Source: an uncultured Bacteroidota bacterium
GTDB lineage: Bacteria > Bacteroidota > Bacteroidia > Flavobacteriales > Flavobacteriaceae
Reading direction: 5' to 3'
Assembly (NCBI GenBank): GCA_902602415.1
Contig: CACKQW010000004.1
Coordinates: 1 to 64,000, forward strand
Length of the DNA stretch: 64,000 nucleotides
The translations under genes and the position numbers were made by a program. The notes below the pieces were generated by a model. The model worked only from the letters and a program-made list of their open reading frames with translations, was not told where the DNA came from and made no database searches. This document shows positions 44,316 to 53,903 of the stretch, piece after piece; position 1 is the stretch's first letter; every line of letters begins with the position of its first letter.

Positions 44316-45179
44316 TTATATATCTAATTTTTTTGTATCGATATTGAGAATATTTTGCGTGGCAAAAAAAGTACTTACTATACTAATTATAAAACCTAAT
44401 ACAACAACGCTACTTAATAGGAAAAATATACTTTTTAATTCTACGTAATTATAAAAATCAATATTAGAATCAAAAAAATCAATCAAAATTAAAATTGAAA
44501 TAATTGCAATAGTTGATGAAATCAAACTTAATAACAAATTCGTCTTAATAAATGGACCCCTAATAAAGGATCGAGTAGCACCAACTAATTGCATGGTCTT
44601 TATAATATTTCTTTTGGCATAAATTGAAAGTCTAATTGAACTATTTATAATTAAAAAAGTAATTAATAATGAAAATATTATTGAGGGAATTATCCAAAAA
44701 CTTATTTTCTTGATATTGTTATTTATCATATTAATAAAATCCCTGTCATAAATAATCTCATCGATATAGTTCTTTTTTAATATCAATCTAGAAATGCTGT
44801 CTAGCTTCTTACTATTTACGTAATTACTTTGTAAGTTAATGTCAATTGAGCCGAGAAGTGGATTAAATCCAAGAGATTTAATAAATTCTTCACCATATTC
44901 CTCTTTCATAATTGCTACTGCCTCTTCTTTTGATATATAATTAACTTTATCAATAAAATTGCTCATTAAAAGTTCATTTCTTAGCTGATTTATTTCAATA
45001 TTTTTTACATTTTCTTTTAAATAAATAGATACTGTAAAGTCTTCTTTAAATTTATTAATGATCGAATCAGAACTGATTAAAAATAATCCAAAAAACGAAT
45101 ATAGAAATAAGACTATTGACATTATTATCACAATTGAAAAATAAGATGTTACTAATCTTTTATTTTTTATGCCAGGCAT
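44316..45179 (-). CDS. ftsX: Cell-division ABC transporter permease FtsX
   Basis: FtsX, with the ATPase FtsE, regulates peptidoglycan hydrolases at the septum. The 287-residue protein has the four-helix arrangement: one N-terminal helix (about 13-33), a periplasmic domain (about 40-155) with VYLKENVKNIEIN, and three C-terminal helices. The C-terminal MacB/FtsX fold contains QLVGATRSFIRGPF. ftsE is not next to it; in Bacteroidota the two are usually apart. It is first in a four-gene minus-strand cluster, divergent from leuS. Confidence 0.93.
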   Translation of the reverse strand: MPGIKNKRLVTSYFSIVIIMSIVLFLYSFFGLFLISSDSIINKFKEDFTVSIYLKENVKNIEINQLRNELLMSNFIDKVNYISKEEAVAIMKEEYGEEFIKSLGFNPLLGSIDINLQSNYVNSKKLDSISRLILKKNYIDEIIYDRDFINMINNNIKKISFWIIPSIIFSLLITFLIINSSIRLSIYAKRNIIKTMQLVGATRSFIRGPFIKTNLLLSLISSTIAIISILILIDFFDSNIDFYNYVELKSIFFLLSSVVVLGFIISIVSTFFATQNILNIDTKKLDI

Positions 45180-45259
45180 TGATGATTATTAAGTTTTGTA
45201 CAATAAAAGTAATGAACTAATCATTAACTAAAAAGATTTTCTATTGTAACTATAAAATG

Positions 45260-45267
45260 TAAATTTG
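45260..45267 (+). promoter_or_regulatory. TAnnTTTG -7 box of leuS
   Basis: TAAATTTG lies 21 bases before ATG 45289; no clean -33 element was seen. Confidence 0.5.
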
Positions 45268-45288
45268 TGAATCACCTTTAGCTAATAG

Positions 45289-47973
45289 ATGGATTATAAT
45301 TTTAGGAAAATAGAGAAAAAGTGGCAAGACTATTGGAAGACAAATCAAACTTATTCATCTGAAGTTGATCATAGTTTGCCAAAGTATTATGTTCTAGATA
45401 TGTTTCCTTATCCATCAGGTTCTGGTTTACATGTAGGACATCCTTTAGGATATATAGCTTCAGATATTGTTTCCAGGTACAAAAGATTGAAGGGTTTTAA
45501 TGTTTTGCATCCAATGGGATTTGATTCATTTGGGTTACCTGCTGAGCAGTATGCAATTAAAACGGGCAGACATCCAAAAGAAACTACTAAAATAAATATT
45601 AAGAGGTTTAAAGATCAATTAGATAATTTGGGATTATCATATGATTGGAGTCGTGAAATTAAAACAAGTGATAGTGATTATTATAAATGGACACAATGGA
45701 TTTTCCTAAAATTATATAATTCATATTTTGATAAAAAAACAAAAAAAGCAAAAGATATTTCTGAGCTAATAATACCCACAGATATTGACTCTTCAAAAAA
45801 AAATGATTATATCGATTCAAAAAGGTTAGCATATATTGATACAATTGATGTCAATTGGTGTGAAGAGCTTGGTACAGTATTGGCTAATGAGGAAGTAATC
45901 GGAGGATTAAGTGAAAGAGGCGGATTCCCCGTAACCAAAAAGCCAATGAGGCAATGGGTAATGAGAATTACAGAATATGCTGATAGATTACTTGATGACT
46001 TAGATGATTTAGATTGGCCTGAGTCTATAAAATCATCTCAAAGAAATTGGATTGGAAAATCATATGGTGCTGAAATATCATTTTCTGTTAACTCTGAGCT
46101 AAGTGTCAATGTTTTTACAACTAGGCCCGATACAATCTATGGTGCTACTTACTTAGTGCTGGCGCCTGAAAACTCGATTGTAGAAAAAATTGTGACAGAT
46201 GATCAAAAAAACGAAATTGAAAATTATCAAAAAATAGCCAAAAGTAAAAGTGATTTAGAAAGGCAAGAAAATCAAAAAATTAAAACAGGGGTATTTACAG
46301 GTGCATTTGCAATTAATCCGATGTCAAATAAAAAAATACCTATCTGGATTTCCGATTATGTGCTAAATAGCTATGGTACAGGTGCAATTATGGCAGTCCC
46401 AGCCCATGATGAAAGAGACTATGAATTTGCACAACAATTTAATCTTGAAATTATAAAAGTGATTGATTCAGAAAGTGACTTTTTCTCTGGCCATGGAACT
46501 ATTATTAATTCTGAGAGCTTTAACGGAATTTTCAGTGAAAAATTTAAAGATGTCGTAATTGATTATTTAGAAAAAAATAAACTTGGGGAAAGAAAAATCA
46601 ATTATAAATTGAGAGATTGGATTTTTACTAGGCAAAGATATTGGGGAGAGCCTATTCCAATTCTTCATCATAAAAATAAATCTATTAGTGTTGATGAAAA
46701 GGATCTTCCCGTTCTTCTTCCAGAGGTTGAGTCCTATTTGCCTACAAAAAGTGGAAAATCCCCCCTTGCAAGAAATGAAAGCTGGAAGAATATTTCAATA
46801 AATGGTGAATCATTTGAGCGTGAAACAAACACAATGCCTCAATGGGCTGGATCGTGCTGGTATTATTTAAGATTCTTAGATCCAAATAATTCAAGTGAAT
46901 TTGCTTCTGAAAGCTCAATTAAATACTGGATGCCAGTTGATTTATATATTGGAGGGGCCGAGCATGCTGTTTTGCATTTGCTATATTCTCGTTTTTGGCA
47001 TAAAGTTCTTTTTGATTTAGGTTTGGTTAACACAAAAGAGCCCTTTAAAAAACTTGTTAATCAGGGAATGATTTTAGGAAATAGTGCTCTGATTCACAGA
47101 AAGATTGATGATGGTGGCTATGTCTCTAATGATTTGAAAGATAAATACAAAACTCAATCTATTCACATTGATATTAGTTTTATTAATGAAAACAATGGAT
47201 TGAATATTGAACTTCTTAAGCAAAAAAATTCAGATTTTAAAGACGCAGAATTTGAATATGATAAAATTTTTTATGTTGAAAGAGAAGTTGAAAAAATGTC
47301 CAAATCTAAATATAATGTTATCAATCCTGATGACATATGTAATAATTATGGTGCTGACACCTTAAGACTGTATGAAATGTTTTTAGGGCCATTGGAACAG
47401 TCTAAGCCATGGAGTACTTCTGGAATAATTGGAGTTCATAATTTTCTCAAAAAATTATGGAGATTATATTTTCAAGAAAATGAAATTATTGTTAAGGAAT
47501 CTGCTCCAAATGATAACAATTTAAAAACACTTCATAGGTGTATCAAAAAAGTTGCTAATGATATTGAAAATTTTTCTTTTAACACAGCTGTATCAACATT
47601 AATGATCACTGTTAATGAATTGACCCAGCAAAAATGTACTAGTAAGAGTATTTTAGAACCTTTGGCGATAATTATTTCATCATTCGCTCCACACATTGCT
47701 GAGGAGATTTGGCAACAATTAGGTAATACACATTCAATAACTAATTGCAATTATCCTGATTACGATGAAAAATATTTACATGACAGTACTAAAATATACC
47801 CTGTTTCAATTAACGGAAAACTAAAGTACAAGATTGAGCTTCCAACAAATTTATCGAAAGAGGAGATTGAAAAAGAAATTTTAGCAGATGAAGTATTTAT
47901 AAAAAAATTAAATGGACAAAAGCCTAAGAGAGTTATAGTAGTTCCTGGAAAAATCATCAATTTTGTTTTATGA
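45289..47973 (+). CDS. leuS: Leucyl-tRNA synthetase
   Basis: This class I synthetase charges tRNA-Leu. The 894-residue protein has the HVGH form of HIGH at 48-51 and KMSKS at 669-673. The CP1 editing domain (about 225-430) contains FTTRPDTIYGATYLV and a GTGAIMAVPAHDERD motif that hydrolyses mischarged tRNA. A Bacteroidota-type insertion of charged residues (about 620-665, including VSNDLKDKYKT) precedes KMSKS. The anticodon-binding domain closes the protein. The 3' end overlaps the next small gene (ATGA). Confidence 0.97.
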   Translation: MDYNFRKIEKKWQDYWKTNQTYSSEVDHSLPKYYVLDMFPYPSGSGLHVGHPLGYIASDIVSRYKRLKGFNVLHPMGFDSFGLPAEQYAIKTGRHPKETTKINIKRFKDQLDNLGLSYDWSREIKTSDSDYYKWTQWIFLKLYNSYFDKKTKKAKDISELIIPTDIDSSKKNDYIDSKRLAYIDTIDVNWCEELGTVLANEEVIGGLSERGGFPVTKKPMRQWVMRITEYADRLLDDLDDLDWPESIKSSQRNWIGKSYGAEISFSVNSELSVNVFTTRPDTIYGATYLVLAPENSIVEKIVTDDQKNEIENYQKIAKSKSDLERQENQKIKTGVFTGAFAINPMSNKKIPIWISDYVLNSYGTGAIMAVPAHDERDYEFAQQFNLEIIKVIDSESDFFSGHGTIINSESFNGIFSEKFKDVVIDYLEKNKLGERKINYKLRDWIFTRQRYWGEPIPILHHKNKSISVDEKDLPVLLPEVESYLPTKSGKSPLARNESWKNISINGESFERETNTMPQWAGSCWYYLRFLDPNNSSEFASESSIKYWMPVDLYIGGAEHAVLHLLYSRFWHKVLFDLGLVNTKEPFKKLVNQGMILGNSALIHRKIDDGGYVSNDLKDKYKTQSIHIDISFINENNGLNIELLKQKNSDFKDAEFEYDKIFYVEREVEKMSKSKYNVINPDDICNNYGADTLRLYEMFLGPLEQSKPWSTSGIIGVHNFLKKLWRLYFQENEIIVKESAPNDNNLKTLHRCIKKVANDIENFSFNTAVSTLMITVNELTQQKCTSKSILEPLAIIISSFAPHIAEEIWQQLGNTHSITNCNYPDYDEKYLHDSTKIYPVSINGKLKYKIELPTNLSKEEIEKEILADEVFIKKLNGQKPKRVIVVPGKIINFVL

Positions 47974-48281
47974 CTACTATTGCTCTAATAACATCGGCTA
48001 TTGTTGCTGGTTGTGGATACATTGTTACTGAAAGCAATGCTGATATTCTTTTAGCAGGTTATAACACGATGAGTAAAAAAGAAAAAGAAAAATTTGATTT
48101 AAAGGGTTATTTAAATTTTTTTAAAAAATTTATGCTTTCAGTGGGGGTATATTCTTTTATTATTTATTTATTGATACATTTATTTTTCACAGTTGAGGCA
48201 GCAGCAATAGGTTATGCAATTTCAATTTCAATTCCTTGGCCCTATTTTGTGTACTATTCTAATAAGAAATTTATCAAATAA
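47970..48281 (+). CDS. Small DUF3784-like membrane protein
   Basis: This 103-residue protein has an N-terminal hydrophobic segment, a polar stretch with YNTMSKKEKEKFDLKGYLNFF, and two helices of about 20 residues. The NTMSKKEKEKFD motif is typical of DUF3784/DUF3899-type small membrane proteins. It starts within the leuS stop codon (ATGA), so it is likely translated by coupling. Its 3' end overlaps the convergent Lrp gene by eight bases. Function is not known. Confidence 0.8.
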   Translation: MTTIALITSAIVAGCGYIVTESNADILLAGYNTMSKKEKEKFDLKGYLNFFKKFMLSVGVYSFIIYLLIHLFFTVEAAAIGYAISISIPWPYFVYYSNKKFIK

Positions 48282-48738
48282 ATATTTGTCTGTTTATTTG
48301 TTGCTCTAGAGAAATGTATGTTTCTGTTCTTGCAACACCTTTAATAACTTGTATTTTTTTTGTAAGGATTTCCATTAAATCTTGGTTATCCTTGCAAAGG
48401 ATTTTAGTCAAAATACTCCAATCACCTGTTGTGTAATGACATTCAATAACTTCTTTAATCTTTGATAATTCAGTAACAACAGTTTTATTATTTGTAGCTC
48501 TATCCAAAAAAATTCCAATATATGCCATGGTGTTGTAACCAAGTACTTTTGGATCAATTGAAATGGATGAACCATTAATTAATTTACTCTTTTCTAGTTT
48601 TCTTAATCTTTGGTGGATTGCTGCACCAGAAATACCAATTTTTTTTGCAATTTCCAGAATGGGTCTTCTTGCATTTTCAATTAACATTCTAATTATCTCT
48701 TTGTCAATACCATCAATTTTAATTTTATTTTTTTGCAT
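48274..48738 (-). CDS. Lrp/AsnC-family transcriptional regulator
   Basis: The 154-residue protein has an N-terminal winged HTH (about 9-55: DKEIIRMLIENARRPILEIAKKIGISGAAIHQRLRKLE, shown here only as a range) and a C-terminal RAM ligand domain (about 70-150) with the characteristic G-D (TTGDWSILTKI). Such proteins sense amino acids as octamers. It overlaps the preceding saccharopine dehydrogenase gene by one base and so is co-transcribed with it, suggesting a local regulator of lysine metabolism. The target sites are not identified. Confidence 0.9.
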   Translation of the reverse strand: MQKNKIKIDGIDKEIIRMLIENARRPILEIAKKIGISGAAIHQRLRKLEKSKLINGSSISIDPKVLGYNTMAYIGIFLDRATNNKTVVTELSKIKEVIECHYTTGDWSILTKILCKDNQDLMEILTKKIQVIKGVARTETYISLEQQINRQIFI

Positions 48739-50066
48739 TAATTATATTCTTTAAAATTTATACCAAATTGATTTAGTTTCTCTAAAACGGGATCATATAT
48801 TTGCTGATGAACAGGCCTTGTGATTCCTATAATGTTGATTTTTTTGTTTAAAATTAAAATACTTGCAATAGCTAGAGGTAATCCTACGGTTTTAGACATA
48901 GCAGTAAATTCTTTATTGTCACCAATGCAAACCATTGTAGAAATAGTTTTTTTGATTTTGTTAGCATGTTTATGTTTAAATTCATGATACATAATTATCA
49001 TGTCTCGATCATTTTTTTCTAATTTCCATGCATCTTTTAAGATCTCCTCTAATATTTCAGCAGGAGTTCCATTTTCAACACTAATTTTCTTTTTATCGTC
49101 AAAAAGGTTAATGGCTTTTAATTTTTCCATTTCTTCATTGAAACATTTGATTTTAAGTTCTTTCTGGATCTTTTTTTCAACAGATTTATTGGGATCATAC
49201 GGCAAAAAACAATTTGTAAATTCCCTAATACTCATATTTTTAGAATTACTAATTCTGTAGCTGTCGTCTGTTAGACCAAGTTTTATCAACATATTCCATG
49301 ACTTGGAAAATCCAACTTTTCTTATCGTACCTCTTTTCATTGTCTGAATATCTTCTAAGTTGTAAAGTTTTCTATATTTTAATGAATCTCTATTTGGGTA
49401 CACTTCAAACTCACCCATTTCATCAATATTAATAGTTTCCGTATTATCAAATAACCTGTAATATGGAACATATTTGTATTTTCCTTTTTCAATGAATTTT
49501 GCAGGTGATCCCTGACCTGCTTTTACAACATTTCTTGGATTCCATGTGAACTTATAATTCCATAAATTGTTATCACTCATGGGGGCTATAAGTCCACCTG
49601 TAAAGGATTTAAAAGAAATTATTTCTTTTTCATCTGCTTGAATTCTATCTATAATTTTTTTTGCACTCATGTGATCAATTCCAGGATCAAGCCCCATTTC
49701 ATTTAAAAAAATCAAACCTTTTTTCTTTACTTCATTATTCAGTAATTTCATTTCCTCACTTGTGTAAGAAGCAGTCAACAAATTTGTATTTAGTTCTAAA
49801 CAAGTTTTTGCAATTGAAATATGTAAATGTGCTGGTAATAAAGAAATCACAATATCAGCATCCTGAATTAATTTAATCTTTTGATTTACATCATTAATAT
49901 CAAACAGAATTGTTTTACATCTTTTATTTTTATTGATTTTTTTTAGGTTTTGAAGATTTGCATCAGCTACCAAAATGAATAAATTTTCTGTAACCGAATT
50001 TTCTGTTAAGTATTTAATTAAGAAAGGAGATGATTTACCAGCTCCAACAATTAAAACTTTGCGCAT
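48738..50066 (-). CDS. Saccharopine dehydrogenase family protein
   Basis: The 442-residue protein has an N-terminal Rossmann fold with VGAGKSSPFLIKYL at 6-19 and a C-terminal saccharopine-dehydrogenase-like catalytic domain from about 130 (NEMGLDPGIDHMSA, then FTGGLIAP). It resembles eukaryotic LYS9-type enzymes, which interconvert saccharopine with glutamate and aminoadipate semialdehyde. Lysine degradation is thus likely, consistent with the Lrp regulator sharing its transcript. Homospermidine-synthase-like relatives are an alternative. The gene is divergent from pckA. Confidence 0.87.
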   Translation of the reverse strand: MRKVLIVGAGKSSPFLIKYLTENSVTENLFILVADANLQNLKKINKNKRCKTILFDINDVNQKIKLIQDADIVISLLPAHLHISIAKTCLELNTNLLTASYTSEEMKLLNNEVKKKGLIFLNEMGLDPGIDHMSAKKIIDRIQADEKEIISFKSFTGGLIAPMSDNNLWNYKFTWNPRNVVKAGQGSPAKFIEKGKYKYVPYYRLFDNTETINIDEMGEFEVYPNRDSLKYRKLYNLEDIQTMKRGTIRKVGFSKSWNMLIKLGLTDDSYRISNSKNMSIREFTNCFLPYDPNKSVEKKIQKELKIKCFNEEMEKLKAINLFDDKKKISVENGTPAEILEEILKDAWKLEKNDRDMIIMYHEFKHKHANKIKKTISTMVCIGDNKEFTAMSKTVGLPLAIASILILNKKINIIGITRPVHQQIYDPVLEKLNQFGINFKEYN

Positions 50067-50165
50067 TTGAAAGAAATTTATATATAATATTAGTAAATAA
50101 TTATTACTCTAAATTAAATTAATTAGATTAATTTTAAAGCTTATACTTAAAGAGTATCGGAATAA

Positions 50166-51779
50166 ATGAGTGTAAAAAAAAATTATTTAAATGCAATCAA
50201 AAGTTCATTGATAAATTTTGGAATTGACTCAAAAAAAATCAACTATAATCTTACAAATGAAGAATTATATTCTATTTGTTTGAAAAAGAATTTAGGATGC
50301 TTAACAAATAATAATGTTTTAGCAGTAAATACTGGGAAGTTTACAGGAAGATCCCCCAAAGATAGGTACATAGTAAAAGATGAAATTACTGAAAATAAGG
50401 TCTGGTGGGGAGATATAAATACGCCTATTTCTGAAGAAAACTTTCAAAATATTTATAAAAAGTTAGTTTCTTATATTTCTGACAAAGAAATATATGTAAG
50501 AGATTGTAATGCATGTGCCTCTGAAAAAAATATATTGAAAATCAGAACAATTTGTGAATATCCTTGGAGTGACATTTTTTGCAATAATATGTTCATAAGA
50601 AATACTAATGAAAAAAAATTGGATATTGATTGGACAGTAATTTCTGCTCCTGGGTTTCATGCTGATCCAAAAAAAGATTTCGTTTTAAATAAAAATTTCT
50701 CAATTATTAACTTTTCAAAAAAAATTATAATTATTGGAGGTACTGGTTATACTGGTGAAATTAAAAAAGGTATTTTTTCTGTTCTTAATTTTATTTTACC
50801 TGTAGAAAAAAGTATTCTTCCAATGCACTGCAGTGCAAACTTTAGTAAATCATTAGGAACAACAATATTCTTTGGACTTTCAGGAACTGGAAAAACGACA
50901 CTATCTACTGATTCTAATAAAAAATTAATTGGGGATGATGAGCATGGGTGGGATAGTGATGATAATATATTTAATTTTGAAGGAGGGTGTTATGCAAAAG
51001 TACTGAACCTGTCAAGCCAAAGTGAACCTGAAATTTTTGAAGCAGTAAAACCTGGTGCATTACTAGAGAATGTTACATTAAATAAAGATAATTCTGTGGA
51101 TTACACAAGTAAAAAAATTACTCAAAATTCAAGAGTAAGTTATCCAATAGATCATATAAAAAATATTATGAAACCATCTATTGGTAATAACCCTAAAAAT
51201 ATACTTTTTTTAACTGCAGATGCCTTTGGAGTTCTACCTCCAATATCTAAGTTAAATCCAAATCAAGCGGCATACCATTTTATTTCTGGATATACCTCTA
51301 AACTTGCAGGTACCGAAGATGGTATTGATGAGCCTATTCCATCTTTTTCGGCATGCTTTGGTGCCCCTTTTATGCCTTTACACCCAACGGTTTATGCAGA
51401 TATGTTGATAGAAAAAATGAATAAATCTAAAGTAAATGTATGGTTGGTTAATACTGGCTGGACTGGAGGGCCATATGGTGTAGGTAAAAGGATGGAATTA
51501 AAATATACAAGAGCAATGATTAATGCAGCTCTTAGTGGTGAATTGGATGAAGTTAACAAAGACAATTATCATATTCATTCGGTTTTTAATTTAATGCAAC
51601 CACGTACTTGCCCGAATGTTCCTGATAATGTTTTATCTCCAAGAAAAACATGGAATAATGATTTAAAATATTACAAAAAAGCTTACATGCTTTCTAGAGC
51701 TTTTATCAAAAATTTTAAAAAATTTTCAGACTATGCCAGTGATCAAATACTTACTGGTGGCCCAAGAGAGAGTAAGTAA
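50166..51779 (+). CDS. pckA: Phosphoenolpyruvate carboxykinase (ATP)
   Basis: This enzyme converts oxaloacetate and ATP to PEP, CO2 and ADP, the first step of gluconeogenesis; in Bacteroidota it often also fixes CO2. The 537-residue protein has the N-terminal TGRSPKDRYIV, the P-loop GLSGTGKTT at 237-245, and the kinase-2 region GDDEHGWD, followed by NFEGGCYAKV. All are characteristic of the ATP-using type. Length is normal. It is convergent with hemD, four bases apart. Its promoter is not clear. Confidence 0.97.
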   Translation: MSVKKNYLNAIKSSLINFGIDSKKINYNLTNEELYSICLKKNLGCLTNNNVLAVNTGKFTGRSPKDRYIVKDEITENKVWWGDINTPISEENFQNIYKKLVSYISDKEIYVRDCNACASEKNILKIRTICEYPWSDIFCNNMFIRNTNEKKLDIDWTVISAPGFHADPKKDFVLNKNFSIINFSKKIIIIGGTGYTGEIKKGIFSVLNFILPVEKSILPMHCSANFSKSLGTTIFFGLSGTGKTTLSTDSNKKLIGDDEHGWDSDDNIFNFEGGCYAKVLNLSSQSEPEIFEAVKPGALLENVTLNKDNSVDYTSKKITQNSRVSYPIDHIKNIMKPSIGNNPKNILFLTADAFGVLPPISKLNPNQAAYHFISGYTSKLAGTEDGIDEPIPSFSACFGAPFMPLHPTVYADMLIEKMNKSKVNVWLVNTGWTGGPYGVGKRMELKYTRAMINAALSGELDEVNKDNYHIHSVFNLMQPRTCPNVPDNVLSPRKTWNNDLKYYKKAYMLSRAFIKNFKKFSDYASDQILTGGPRESK

Positions 51780-51783
51780 TAGA

Positions 51784-52530
51784 TTACCTTTTATTTGCCT
51801 TAGCTATGTAGCTGTCAAGAGCCATAGACATTGAGGGAAACTTTGGAGAGGGAGCAAATATATCAACTTTCAATCCATTTTCTTCAACGGCTTTTTTGGT
51901 AATTGCTCCAAAAACTGCAATTCTTGTATCATTTTGTTTAAAATCTGGAAAATTGTGAATAAGAGATTCAATTCCAGATGGACTAAAAAAAACGAGGACA
52001 TCATAAGTAACATTTGCAAATTCTGATAAATCACTTATTACTGTTTTATAAAATACAGATTGTTTCCAATTAATTTCAAGGGAATTTAACAGATTTGGCA
52101 CCTCAGGCTTAAGTTTATTTGTTGTAGGAAGTAGAAATGTCTCAGAATTATGTTTTCCGATGATTGGGCAAAGATCAGCAAAAGACCTTTTTCCAACATA
52201 AATCTTTCTTTTTCTATATACAACATATTTTTGAAGGTAAAATGCAACTGCTTCGGACTGGCAGAAATATTTCATGGAATCAGGAACTTTGAAACGCATT
52301 TTCTCACAAATTCTAAAGTAGTGGTCAACTGCATATCTACTCGTTAGAATTATTGCAGAAAACTTTGTTAAATCAATTTTTTGCAATCTAATTTCTTTTA
52401 CAGTAGCTCCTTTCACATGAATAAAAGGAACAAAATCAATCTTAACTTTTCTTTTCTTTTGTAAGTCAAAAAAAGGGGAGTTCTCTAGTTTTGGTCTTGG
52501 CTGAGATACAAGTATTGTTTTGACTTTCAT
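51784..52530 (-). CDS. hemD: Uroporphyrinogen-III synthase
   Basis: HemD closes the tetrapyrrole ring in heme synthesis. The 248-residue protein has the two alternating HemD lobes, with poor sequence conservation as usual. Recognisable are LVSQPRPKLENSPF at the start, IILTSRYAVDHYF in lobe 1, and the conserved VLVFFSPSGIESL in lobe 2. It overlaps the DUF4271 gene upstream by one base, a pairing seen across Bacteroidota. Activity is inferred from family and context. Confidence 0.88.
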   Translation of the reverse strand: MKVKTILVSQPRPKLENSPFFDLQKKRKVKIDFVPFIHVKGATVKEIRLQKIDLTKFSAIILTSRYAVDHYFRICEKMRFKVPDSMKYFCQSEAVAFYLQKYVVYRKRKIYVGKRSFADLCPIIGKHNSETFLLPTTNKLKPEVPNLLNSLEINWKQSVFYKTVISDLSEFANVTYDVLVFFSPSGIESLIHNFPDFKQNDTRIAVFGAITKKAVEENGLKVDIFAPSPKFPSMSMALDSYIAKANKR

Positions 52531-53141
52531 TAGCTTTGAATTTCACCCATCATTAACTTGTAAAAAGCAAATAATGGTATAATTTCAAGTGTGCAAAGAT
52601 ACAAAATAAAATAGAACAAGTTTTCACTAATAATTTTTTTGTGTTTTGATAAAACTTTTAAAAAAGAAAATATTGTGTAAAACGTTATAAAAATTAGACT
52701 TATAAGTAAAAAGATCTTCAAATAATTTTGAGTATAAGTTAGAGATGTATTAATCACAAAAATAAATATCAGGAATCCATTAGCTACAATCATTTTTTGC
52801 CTCAAATAGTAATTAATTAATTTCACAAAATTAAAAGTCCATGCAATAATTAGCTGAGTTAATGATTGACCTAAAAAGAAAACTAATAAACACAAAGCGA
52901 TTAAAGCTGTTTCATTTAAGCTGAATACCTCTTTTTTAAAAAAAGAAATGAAAATAGCACTATTTAGTATAAATATTAGGAGGTAGTAAAAATCAAAAAG
53001 AGAAAGTTTTACAATATTAGTTTTTGTTAAAACCCCATTAAATACACTCTTTTTTTCAATTTTCTTTAGCAGAAAAAAAATTATAAAGGAGCCAAAAATT
53101 AAGACTGTAGCTATATCTTGCGAGTAATTTTCTTCTAACAT
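52530..53141 (-). CDS. DUF4271 membrane protein
   Basis: The 203-residue protein has about six hydrophobic helices and little else: after an N-terminal segment (about 12-25), helices follow roughly at 50-70, 75-100, 115-135, 140-160 and 175-198. The family is Bacteroidota-specific and nearly always sits upstream of hemD, overlapping it by one base here. No function is assigned. It is divergent from the glycosyltransferase gene. Confidence 0.85.
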   Translation of the reverse strand: MLEENYSQDIATVLIFGSFIIFFLLKKIEKKSVFNGVLTKTNIVKLSLFDFYYLLIFILNSAIFISFFKKEVFSLNETALIALCLLVFFLGQSLTQLIIAWTFNFVKLINYYLRQKMIVANGFLIFIFVINTSLTYTQNYLKIFLLISLIFITFYTIFSFLKVLSKHKKIISENLFYFILYLCTLEIIPLFAFYKLMMGEIQS

Positions 53142-53168
53142 TTTATGTCAGCAATATTTTAAATATTT

Positions 53169-53176
53169 TACTTTTG
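53169..53176 (+). promoter_or_regulatory. TAnnTTTG -7 box of the glycosyltransferase operon
   Basis: TACTTTTG ends 14 bases before ATG 53191. It would drive glycosyltransferase, dihydroorotase, DUF4296 and tyrS, whose gaps are at most two bases. Confidence 0.5.
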
Positions 53177-53190
53177 TTAAAAATAATTAA

Positions 53191-53901
53191 ATGAATGATG
53201 TAATTATAATTATTCCAACTTATAATGAGTTTGAAAATATTGAAAATATCATTCGAAAAATTTTCTCTCTTCAAAGTAATTATCATCTTTTAGTGATTGA
53301 TGATAATTCTCCTGACATGACTTCTCATGTAGTTAAAAAACTAATTTCAGAATTTGAAAACAAACTATTTATCAAAATTAGAGAGAAAAAACTTGGATTA
53401 GGGTCAGCTTATGTTACTGGTTTTAAGTATGCCTTAAAAAAAGAATACAAACACATCGTTACAATGGATGCAGACTTATCACATAACCCCAATGATATTC
53501 CTAAACTTATTCAAAATACGAGTGATTTATGTATTGGATCAAGATATATTTCGGGGATTAATGTAGTTAATTGGCCTTTGGAAAGAATAATTCTTTCCTA
53601 TATGGCATCTTTGTATGTAAGGATAATATCAGGAATGCCGGTAAAGGATCCAACATCAGGTTTTGTATGTTATAAGGCCGAAAAATTAGAACTACTAAAT
53701 CTTGATTCTATTAAATCTAATGGTTACTCATTTCAAATTGAAATGAAATTCAAATTCTTTATGAAGAAATATATTTTAAAGGAAATTCCAATTATTTTTA
53801 CTGATAGAAAGTTTGGAAAATCTAAATTAAATGGATCAATAATTGGTGAAGCTTTTTTTGAGGTTATCTTGATGAAAATCAGAAGTTATTTTAAAAAATA
53901 A
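53191..53901 (+). CDS. Polyprenol-phosphate mannose synthase-like glycosyltransferase (GT2)
   Basis: The 236-residue protein is a GT-A enzyme with the nucleotide-binding VIIIIPTYNEFENI at the start, DDNSPDMT, and the metal motif DADLSHNP near residue 97. The GSRYISGINVVNWP segment and following TSGF are typical of dolichol- or polyprenol-phosphate mannose synthases (DPM1-like). The product would be a lipid-linked mannose used by membrane mannosyltransferases. A short amphipathic C terminus may bind the membrane. It is first in a four-gene cluster with dihydroorotase. The donor sugar is inferred. Confidence 0.88.
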   Translation: MNDVIIIIPTYNEFENIENIIRKIFSLQSNYHLLVIDDNSPDMTSHVVKKLISEFENKLFIKIREKKLGLGSAYVTGFKYALKKEYKHIVTMDADLSHNPNDIPKLIQNTSDLCIGSRYISGINVVNWPLERIILSYMASLYVRIISGMPVKDPTSGFVCYKAEKLELLNLDSIKSNGYSFQIEMKFKFFMKKYILKEIPIIFTDRKFGKSKLNGSIIGEAFFEVILMKIRSYFKK

Positions 53902-53903
53902 TT

